A stretch of DNA of 20,202 nt, from the NCBI GenBank assembly GCA_025057335.1, contig JANWXG010000017.1, positions 1 through 20,202 of the forward strand. Direction: 5' to 3'. Shown here one piece after another: positions 14,984 through 20,202 of the stretch. This DNA is from a bacterium. Lineage in GTDB: Bacteria > Armatimonadota > HRBIN16. Below the pieces are notes generated by a model, which did no database searches, was not told the DNA's origin, and worked only from the letters and a program-made list of their open reading frames with translations. The first letter of the stretch is position 1, and the number at the start of each line of letters is the position of its first letter. A program made the position numbers and the translations under genes.

Positions 14984-15129
14984 TGGAGGGTCGCGCTTCG
15001 TCGCGGTCAGGCAGACGGCTCGGCAGGAGCCTCGCCCTCCAGCCCCCTTGTCATTCTGACGGCATTGGAGGGTCGCGCTCCGTCGCGACCACGCAAACAG
15101 GACGGCTCGGCAGGAGCCTCGCCCTCCAA
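14984..15129. repeat. Cluster 2: two variant bipartite hairpin units in tandem
   Basis: Units at 14984-15041 and 15065-15129 start TGGAGGG and end CCCTCCA, like the units of the other clusters. The left hairpin has a different stem, GGTCGCG/CGCGACC, around the same CTCCGT loop (perfect at 15071-15090; loop CTTCGT and one damaged arm at 14989-15008). The right half is a different hairpin, GGCTC-GGCAG-GAGCC, identical in both units (15017-15031 and 15103-15117). A fragment TGTCATTCTGA lies between them. Confidence 0.8.
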
Positions 15130-15136
15130 TCCACTG

Positions 15137-15197
15137 GTCATTCTGAGCGTCAGCGAAAGAGGTCAGAGATGCTTCGCCTTCTTCGGCTCAGCATGAC
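15137..15197. repeat. TCATTCTGAG-type inverted-repeat element, copy 2
   Basis: GTCATTCTGAG (15137-15147) and CTCAGCATGAC (15187-15197) are near-perfect terminal inverted repeats (10 of 11). The inside contains 'CAGAGATGCTTCGCC'. Together with copy 1 it brackets the two units of cluster 2. Confidence 0.65.
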
Positions 15198-15267
15198 AAG
15201 AGAACGGCTCGGCAGGGGCGCGAGACGATGACAGCATACTGCCCTGCACTAAGACAGGTGGGATATA

Positions 15268-15353
15268 CCCTCATCCCCCTCCCCTCTCCCCTCTCCCAGC
15301 AGGAGAAGGGGAGATGCCCCTCTCCCACTGGGAAAGGAGCAACGGGGTGAGGG
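15268..15353. repeat. CT/GA-rich intergenic inverted repeat
   Basis: CCCTCATCCCC (15268-15278) pairs with GGGGTGAGGG (15344-15353) with one bulged base. Between them lie two further stems built on CTCTCCC / GGGA or GGAGA. The C/T-rich then G/A-rich layout recalls an intergenic repeat that occurs in many phyla. No coding role is seen. Confidence 0.6.
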
Positions 15354-15416
15354 AGAAACACCGTTTTCCCACTTGCCCCCTCTACCGCGTCGGTAGGGAG
15401 TGGAGGGAAACGGAGG

Positions 15417-15453
15417 GAGAGGCTGGTCGCAAAGCACGTTAGTGCTTCCTCTC
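15417..15453 (+). promoter_or_regulatory. Nested hairpin in the leader of the dockerin-like gene
   Basis: An outer stem GAGAGG / CCTCTC (15417-15422, 15448-15453) encloses a 6-bp stem AAGCAC-GTTA-GTGCTT (15432-15447). It ends about 40 bases before the ATG at 15495. It could be a leader structure or the remains of a terminator. No riboswitch class is recognised and no clear promoter was found here. Confidence 0.3.
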
Positions 15454-15494
15454 GCACAACCTGACACGAAGATAACAGAAAGGAGCGAGGATAC

Positions 15495-16181
15495 ATGAAA
15501 CGCACTATCGTTATCATGACGCTAACTGTTCTCGCCTTGGCGAGCGCGCTCGCCCAATCGGGCGGGAGCTACGACCTGTCGTGGGGCGTGATAGCGGGCG
15601 GAGGTGCCACCTTCAGCACGGGAGGAAACTTCTCGCTGGGCAGCACCGTCGGGCAACCTGTTGCCTTTGGCGCCAGCCCACTGCACACGGGAGGCGCATT
15701 GGACCTCACGGACGGCTTCTGGTATGTGCGCTACGCCACACTCAGCGGGGTGGTGAACCTGCTGGACTTTGGGGGCAACCCTGCCAGCGTGCCCGTGGAG
15801 TTGCAGATACGTGCTTCGGGCAGTCTGGTGCCGTTGCAGGTGCACGTGCTGAGCCTAAATGCGTCGGGGGGATACACGCTGGTAGCGCCGCTGGACGGGG
15901 TGTATGACCTGTCGGCGAAGGCGAGCCACTGGCTGAGGCAGACGCTGGGCGGTGTGTCTGTAGTGGGGTCTGGCGTGGCGAATTTCTCGCTGCGGAATGG
16001 GGATGTGGATGGCGACAACGAGGTATCGTTGGCGGACTTTGGGGCGCTGGTAGCGTCGTTTGGCACGGTGGCTGGGGAGGCAGGTTGGAACCCGAATGCG
16101 GATTTGGATGGGGACGAGGAGGTGTCGTTGGCGGACTTTGGGATTTTGGTGGCGAACTTCGGCGCAGTAGGGGATGAGTAG
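15495..16181 (+). CDS. Secreted protein with a C-terminal dockerin-type Ca-binding pair
   Basis: The protein has 228 residues, with AAAGGAG 8 or so bases before the ATG. A signal peptide ends at about residue 20 ('ASALA' before QS). The middle is beta-rich, with 'GGNFSLGSTVGQPVAFG' and 'GVVNLLDFGGNPASVPVEL', and has no known catalytic motif. The last 60 residues contain two EF-like calcium loops, 'DVDGDNEVSLAD' and 'DLDGDEEVSLAD', each followed by 'FG.LVA.FG', the duplicated layout of type I dockerins. Such domains dock to cohesins in cellulosomes, but outside clostridia they also occur on many secreted proteins without cohesins, as calcium-stabilised C-terminal modules. No cohesin is in the window. 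It probably acts outside the cytoplasm and may be related in use to the upstream GVYG protein. Confidence 0.9.
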   Translation: MKRTIVIMTLTVLALASALAQSGGSYDLSWGVIAGGGATFSTGGNFSLGSTVGQPVAFGASPLHTGGALDLTDGFWYVRYATLSGVVNLLDFGGNPASVPVELQIRASGSLVPLQVHVLSLNASGGYTLVAPLDGVYDLSAKASHWLRQTLGGVSVVGSGVANFSLRNGDVDGDNEVSLADFGALVASFGTVAGEAGWNPNADLDGDEEVSLADFGILVANFGAVGDE

Positions 16182-16236
16182 TGTGACGGTAGCGACGGTT
16201 TGAGGAGGGCGGCTTCTTTCGCGCTATCAGGTTTCA
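16182..16236. other. Short intergenic stretch
   Basis: Nothing is recognised between the dockerin-like gene and repeat cluster 3; no T-run terminator is visible. Confidence 0.4.
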
Positions 16237-16441
16237 GGTCATGACGGAGCGTGACCCTCTAGGGGTTTTTGTCCCGATTGGAGGGACGTGCTCTGTCGCG
16301 TCCGTAAACAGGATTGCCCTTGGAGGGACGCGCTCCGTCGCGTCCACCAGGGTCACGACGGAGCGTGACCCTCCAAGAAGTTCTTTGCCCACTTGGATAG
16401 ATGCGCTCCGTCGCGTCCCAGGGTCACGACGGAGCGTAACC
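16237..16441. repeat. Cluster 3 of bipartite hairpin repeats (three units)
   Basis: Left halves are at 16284-16303, 16326-16345 and 16399-16418; right halves at 16237-16256, 16351-16370 and 16422-16441. The reference unit is 16320-16376: TTGGAGGG, left hairpin, 5-base linker ACCAG, right hairpin, CCCTCCAA. Its two 26-base arms are 22/26 complementary to each other, so it can also fold as one long hairpin. The stretch from 16351 to about 16418 closely matches 11727 to about 11794 in cluster 1, including the unpaired spacer AAGTTCTTTGCCCACTTGGA. The cluster separates the dockerin-like gene from the convergent pruA. Confidence 0.9.
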
Positions 16442-16484
16442 ATCCAAAATAGTGCCCGTCGTCACACCCTCTTTTAGCGAGAGG

Positions 16485-18032
16485 CTACCACCGTTCGCTG
16501 ATGGACTTCGCCTGCAGGAAGAGCAACAGGTAGTCGCTACCACCTGCCTTGGAGTCAGTTCCTGACATGTTGAAGCCACCGAAGGGCTGCACGCCCACCA
16601 GCGCGCCCGTAATCTTGCGGTTGAAATACAGGTTGCCCACGTGGAACTCGTGGCGGGCACGCTCCAGATGGCGACGGTTGTTGGAGTACACGCCGCCTGT
16701 GAGCCCATACTCTGTGCCGTTAGCAACCTCCAGCGCGTGGTCGAAGTCGCGCGCCTTGATGACCGACAGCACAGGACCAAATATCTCCTCCTGCGCAATG
16801 CGAGCGTTGGGGTCTACGTCGGCGAAGATGGTCGGGGGTAGGAAGTAGCCCTCGCCTGGCAGCCGCTCGCCGCCCAGCACCAGCCTGCCCTCGGTTTTGC
16901 CTATCTCGATGTAGCCTAGGATTTTGCGCAGGGCGGCTTCGTCGATGACTGCGCCCATGAAGTTGTTGCCGTCAACGGGGTCGCCGACGGTGTTCTGCTT
17001 CGCGCGCTCCACCACCATCTCCAGGAAGCGGTCGTACACCGCCTGATGGATGACCAGCCGCGAGCAGGCAGAACACTTCTGTCCCTGGTAGCCAAAGGCA
17101 GACCAGTTGACGCCCTCCACCGCCGAATCTAAGTCAGCGTCCTCGTCGACGATGATGCAGTCTTTGCCGCCCATCTCCAGAATGGTGCGCTTCAGCCAGA
17201 TTTGCCCGGGCTGGGGTTTTGCCGCCAGATCATGGATACGCAAGCCCACCTCTTTGGAGCCGGTGAAGGCGATGAAGCGCGTGAGCGGATGGGTGACCAG
17301 CGCGTCGCCTACACTGCTGCCTGGCCCGGGGAGGAAGTTGATGACGCCCGCAGGCAGGCTGGCTTGCTGCATGATTTCCATGAACTTCGCGGCGATAGTC
17401 GGTGAGGCGGAAGCGGGTTTCAGCACCACCGTGTTGCCTGTAACGACCGCGGCGGTGGTCATGCCTGTCAGGATAGCCAGCGGGAAGTTCCAGGGGGGGA
17501 TGATTGCACCCACACCCAGCGGGATGTAACGCAGCTCGTTCTCCTCGCCCGGGTAGTCCACGACGGGCTGGGGCGGTCCGAGGCGCATCATCTCGCGCGC
17601 GTAGAACTCCATGAAATCAATGGCTTCCGCTACGTCGGCGTACGCCTCCACCCACGACTTGCTGACCTCGTACACCATCCACGCCGCCATCTCGTAGATG
17701 CGCCGACGCATGAGGGCTGCCGCCTTCAGCAGGTAGCGGGCGCGCTCGTCGTAGGGCACGCGGCTCCAGGTGCGGAAGGTGTCATACGCCACACGGATCG
17801 CCCTGTCCGCCAGCTCGGGAGTGGCTTTGGCGAAGCGCCCAATCACCTGCGAGGGGCGCGCGGGGTTGATGGAGAGGAAGGTGTCTGCGGTGCGAACTTG
17901 GTCACAGCCGATGATCAGAGGGTATTCCTTGCCGAGTTCGCTCTCCACTTTGCGCAGCGCTTCCAGCATCCGCTGGCGGTGTATCTCCTCGCTGAAGTTC
18001 ACGACGGGTTCGTTCTTGAAAGGGGGTAGCAT
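16485..18032 (-). CDS. pruA: 1-pyrroline-5-carboxylate dehydrogenase (L-glutamate gamma-semialdehyde dehydrogenase)
   Basis: This 515-residue aldehyde dehydrogenase has the length and N-terminus of the stand-alone RocA/PruA type. It oxidises glutamate semialdehyde, formed from proline or arginine, to glutamate using NAD+. 'IIPPWNFPLA' (oxyanion asparagine near residue 182), 'ILEMGGKD' (catalytic glutamate near 287), 'GQKCSACSR' (catalytic cysteine near 319) and 'EEIFGPVLSV' are all present, and the end 'VGVQPFGGFNMSGTDSKAGG' is typical of P5C dehydrogenase. The start at 18032 has GAGGAGGA about 8 bases upstream; the frame continues to 18086 without a better site. No proline dehydrogenase gene is nearby. 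It is divergent from the SMP-30 gene and has its own promoter. Confidence 0.95.
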   Translation of the reverse strand: MLPPFKNEPVVNFSEEIHRQRMLEALRKVESELGKEYPLIIGCDQVRTADTFLSINPARPSQVIGRFAKATPELADRAIRVAYDTFRTWSRVPYDERARYLLKAAALMRRRIYEMAAWMVYEVSKSWVEAYADVAEAIDFMEFYAREMMRLGPPQPVVDYPGEENELRYIPLGVGAIIPPWNFPLAILTGMTTAAVVTGNTVVLKPASASPTIAAKFMEIMQQASLPAGVINFLPGPGSSVGDALVTHPLTRFIAFTGSKEVGLRIHDLAAKPQPGQIWLKRTILEMGGKDCIIVDEDADLDSAVEGVNWSAFGYQGQKCSACSRLVIHQAVYDRFLEMVVERAKQNTVGDPVDGNNFMGAVIDEAALRKILGYIEIGKTEGRLVLGGERLPGEGYFLPPTIFADVDPNARIAQEEIFGPVLSVIKARDFDHALEVANGTEYGLTGGVYSNNRRHLERARHEFHVGNLYFNRKITGALVGVQPFGGFNMSGTDSKAGGSDYLLLFLQAKSISERW

Positions 18033-18091
18033 CGGTGATTCCTCCTCTTCTTGCAGGCAGCGACGCCCTGCAGGATACCTCGCCATCCACC

Positions 18092-18120
18092 ATTATATCC
18101 CATAGGGGTATGTTTGTGCA
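18092..18120 (-). promoter_or_regulatory. Promoter of pruA
   Basis: On the minus strand a perfect TATAAT (18092-18097) lies 17 bases after TGCACA (18115-18120), which matches four of six -35 positions. The spacer holds an imperfect palindrome centred on CCCCTATGGG that could be an operator. The leader is about 55 bases long. Confidence 0.6.
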
Positions 18121-18155
18121 GGCGAAGGGGGCGCCTCTGGCGAACACGTTTTTTA

Positions 18156-18185
18156 GAGAGAGCCTGTCGCGACAACAGGTCTCTC
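18156..18185. promoter_or_regulatory. Hairpin in the pruA-SMP-30 divergent region
   Basis: GAGAGA plus CCTGT (18156-18167, one bulged G) pairs with ACAGG plus TCTCTC (18175-18185). The apex contains the perfect 10-bp palindrome TGTCGCGACA (18165-18174). Six Ts lie just before it on the plus strand. It may be an operator or a leader structure for the SMP-30 gene; no family is assigned. Confidence 0.35.
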
Positions 18186-18210
18186 ATCCTAGCGCAGGGG
18201 GAGGTGAGCG

Positions 18211-19038
18211 ATGGCGCAGCAGACAACCGAGTTGACCAAGCTGGCGGAAGGTTTCCAGTTCTGCGAAGGTCCCGCCTATGAGCGCAGCACGGGTTTCCTG
18301 TATGTGGTGAACTGCCAGAGCGACAACATCCATCGCGTCCACGCCGATGGGCGAGTGGAGGTGTTCGCCAAAGCCCCTGGCAGCGGCAACGGCGCGACCT
18401 TTGCCCGAGACGGGACGCTGTGGGTGTGCGACTACAAGCGCAAAGCCATCGTGCGCTACGACCGTCATGGTAAAGCCGAAATCATGGCGGAAGAGTGCGA
18501 CGGCAAGCCCTTCCTTGGACCCAACGACCTCTGCTTCGATTCGAGGGGCAACCTGTACTTCACCGACCCGGCGGGTTCGTGGGACAAGCCGATTGGCGCA
18601 GTGTATCGGCGCAACGCTGACGGGAAGGTACAGCGGCTGGCGGAGGGTTTGCAGTTTCCCAACGGCATCGCGCTTAGCCGCGACGAGCGGTGGCTGTATG
18701 TCGCCGAGTCGCCGCGCAATCGCATCCTCCGCTGGCAAATCCGCCCCGACGGCGCGCTCGGCGAGATGGAGGTGTTCATCCAGCTGCCTCCGCCTGGCGG
18801 ACCCGACGGCATGCGCTTCGATACGCGCGGCAACCTGTGGATTGCTCAATTCGGTGCGGGCAAGGTACTCGTGGTCAGTCCTGATGGCAAGTTGTGGCGC
18901 AGCTACCCTGCGGGGGGCAAGAATCCCACCAACGTAGAGTTCGGAGGTAGGGATAACCGCACCCTCTTCATCACCGAGACGGAGACGAATGCCGTATACA
19001 CGCTGCGCGCCCCCTATCCGGGGCTGAAGCGATGGTAG
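18211..19038 (+). CDS. SMP-30/gluconolactonase/LRE family protein
   Basis: This 275-residue six-bladed beta-propeller enzyme is probably a sugar lactone hydrolase acting on an aldonolactone. The family's metal ligands are recognisable: E19 in 'FCEGPAYE', N151 in 'QFPNGIALS' and D199 in 'GGPDGMRFD', with N105 in 'LGPNDLCFD' at the substrate side. Repeated blade motifs such as 'RGNLYFTD' and 'RGNLWIAQFG' are visible. There is no signal peptide, so it is likely cytoplasmic. GGAGGTGA lies just upstream of the ATG. The gene is divergent from pruA and ends at a perfect hairpin. The substrate cannot be told from the sequence. Confidence 0.9.
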   Translation: MAQQTTELTKLAEGFQFCEGPAYERSTGFLYVVNCQSDNIHRVHADGRVEVFAKAPGSGNGATFARDGTLWVCDYKRKAIVRYDRHGKAEIMAEECDGKPFLGPNDLCFDSRGNLYFTDPAGSWDKPIGAVYRRNADGKVQRLAEGLQFPNGIALSRDERWLYVAESPRNRILRWQIRPDGALGEMEVFIQLPPPGGPDGMRFDTRGNLWIAQFGAGKVLVVSPDGKLWRSYPAGGKNPTNVEFGGRDNRTLFITETETNAVYTLRAPYPGLKRW

Positions 19039-19059
19039 GCGAAGCGCTGTGAGGAACGT

Positions 19060-19087
19060 ACGCCCCATCCTTGGCAGGATGGGGCGT
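19060..19087. terminator. Perfect 11-bp hairpin between convergent genes
   Basis: ACGCCCCATCC (19060-19070) and GGATGGGGCGT (19077-19087) are exact reverse complements around the loop TTGGCA. It lies 21 bases after the SMP-30 stop and 31 bases beyond the flotillin stop. As with the hairpin at 9206, no T-run follows on either strand. It could serve both genes. Confidence 0.65.
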
Positions 19088-19118
19088 TGCGCCCACGATG
19101 CGGGCGAAACGGGCAACT

Positions 19119-20202
19119 CTACTCTTGCGTGGATTTTTCTTCTGCAGGGGCGCTCCCCTGCTGCGCGGAGCTCACTACTTGCTGCACGAGGTCGTTCACC
19201 TGCTGCGCCACCTCGGGCGAGACCGCCTTGCCTGTCAGGCTCTGCACCAGTGAGAGCACCTGGTTCGCCAACTGAGGCACCACACTGCCGTCGCCGCCGA
19301 GCGGGGAGCCGCGCATCAGTCCGTCCACGAACGCCCCGACGCCCATGCCCTTGAAGTACTGCTGCACCATGTTCGCCATCATGCCCGGGTCGCCGAAGAT
19401 GACGAACTGCCCGTTGCTCATGAAGCGCCCGATGGATTCGGCGACCGCTTTCTGCACGTCGCGGCTGGCTTCGATCTGCAGCTTGGTCAGTTCGAAGCGC
19501 AGCGCGGCGTCGCTGAAGGTCTGCTTGTTCTCCAGCGCCTGGCGCTCCACCTCGACCTGCGCCTTCTGCACTTCCACCTGCTCGCGGGCGATGTTCACGT
19601 CTACCATCTTCAGCGCCTGCTCGCCCTGCGCCACCAGCTCCTTGGCGCGCGCCTCGGCGTCCGCCTTGCGCAGGATGGCTTGCGCCTCTAGTTCGGCGGC
19701 TTGCTGTTGCGCCTCGGCGCGTTTCACCTCGGCGTATGCCTGCACCTCCGCCTCCACCTGTCGCTTCAGCCGCTCCTGCTCGATCTGCTGTTTGGCGGCG
19801 ATGAGGCGTGTCTGCGCCTCGCGCTCCGCCTGCGCGGTCACCTGCACGGTGATGATGTCCTGGTTCGCCCGCTCGCGTTCGGCTTGCGCCTGTAGCGCCT
19901 CCTCTTCCGCCTGGGCGCGCTCTTTCTCCTTGTTGGCGACGGCGATTTGCTTCTCGCGCTCCGCCACCTCGATTGCCTTCATCCGCTCGATGTCGGTCTG
20001 CTTCAGCTCCTGCTCCTTGAGCACCAACGCCTTGTCGCGTTCGATGGCTGCCGCCTGCACCGCCAGGTCGCGCTGAATCTCCGCCTCTTTGACCTGGCGT
20101 TCCTGTTCGATCTGGTAGGTCTGCGCCTCGCGCTGCTTCTCGGCGCGGATTTTGGCGACCTGTGTGGCTTGCTCTGCCTCCGCCTCCGCCTGCTGGCGCT
20201 CC
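19119..20202 (-). CDS. Flotillin-like (SPFH family) protein, C-terminal part (5' end outside window)
   Basis: The minus-strand frame is open from TAG at 19119-19121 to the window edge, about 361 codons. An internal GTG at 20060 is not the start, since 47 more codons run upstream without a stop. The visible part begins in a very long Ala/Glu/Gln/Arg-rich coiled coil ('ERQVKEAEIQRD', 'AVAEREKQ'-type heptads, 'AEAQQQAAELEAQAILRKAD') and ends in 'VAESIGRFMSNGQFVIFGDP', 'QYFKGMGVGAFVDGL' and a Gln/Ser-rich tail. This is the flotillin C-terminal half; the membrane-associated SPFH/band-7 domain would be upstream. Flotillins form oligomeric membrane scaffolds in functional microdomains. An NfeD partner is not visible here. 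Confidence 0.82.
   Translation of the reverse strand, partial: ERQQAEAEAEQATQVAKIRAEKQREAQTYQIEQERQVKEAEIQRDLAVQAAAIERDKALVLKEQELKQTDIERMKAIEVAEREKQIAVANKEKERAQAEEEALQAQAERERANQDIITVQVTAQAEREAQTRLIAAKQQIEQERLKRQVEAEVQAYAEVKRAEAQQQAAELEAQAILRKADAEARAKELVAQGEQALKMVDVNIAREQVEVQKAQVEVERQALENKQTFSDAALRFELTKLQIEASRDVQKAVAESIGRFMSNGQFVIFGDPGMMANMVQQYFKGMGVGAFVDGLMRGSPLGGDGSVVPQLANQVLSLVQSLTGKAVSPEVAQQVNDLVQQVVSSAQQGSAPAEEKSTQE

Noticed and set aside
18184..19116. 310-residue minus-strand frame opposite the SMP-30 gene
   Set aside because: It lies entirely antisense to a clear beta-propeller enzyme gene and runs through the perfect hairpin at 19060-19087; no family motif is visible.
1..20202. tRNA, rRNA, transposase, toxin-antitoxin or defence genes
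   Set aside because: No tRNA cloverleaf, rRNA sequence or protein motif of these classes was found on either strand by reading; a tRNAscan or Pfam search could confirm.

Overview
The window is a GC-rich stretch of bacterial chromosome with tightly packed genes. It most resembles a diderm of the Armatimonadota or a close relative. This is inferred from the gene mix: a heptose adenylyltransferase and family-9 glycosyltransferases (LPS-type sugars), a type II pseudopilin ending in an 'FADGH' motif, a GntR/LacI hybrid regulator beside it, and secreted dockerin-type and GVYG-repeat proteins. No marker gene settles the taxon.

Layout. (1) Positions 1-1182, plus strand: the tail of one family-9 glycosyltransferase and a complete second one. 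(2) Positions 1162-5801, minus strand: an operon rfbD - ileS - lspA - rfaE2 with 8 bp, ATGA and 17 bp junctions and an extended -10 promoter. It joins sugar-nucleotide synthesis, isoleucyl-tRNA synthesis and lipoprotein processing. (3) Positions 5903-9242: a solitary MtaB-type methanol:corrinoid methyltransferase (minus) faces kbl and a DUF6584-like gene (plus), which end at a perfect 17-bp hairpin. (4) Positions 9244-11441, minus: a fully consensus promoter drives a GntR/LacI regulator, a pseudopilin and a small membrane protein; each Shine-Dalgarno sequence is embedded in the end of the gene before it. (5) Positions 11467-16484: an accessory-looking island with two secreted proteins (an 830-residue GVYG-repeat protein and a dockerin-like protein) set among dense intergenic repeats. 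(6) Positions 16485-20202: pruA (minus), a divergent SMP-30/gluconolactonase gene, and the 3' part of a flotillin-like gene running off the window.

The most interesting signal is the repeat family in region 5. Its full unit is about 57 bp, bounded by TTGGAGGG and CCCTCCAA, and contains two short hairpins whose 6-nt loops (CTCCGT and ACGGAG) are reverse complements. The two stems differ at two base pairs and both differences are compensated (A-T to T-A, G-C to A-T); a third stem version in the middle cluster is also fully paired. This points to selection on the small hairpins and suggests either a BIME/REP-like mobile palindrome or an RNA element able to form a loop-loop contact. Copies flank the two secreted-protein genes on both sides.
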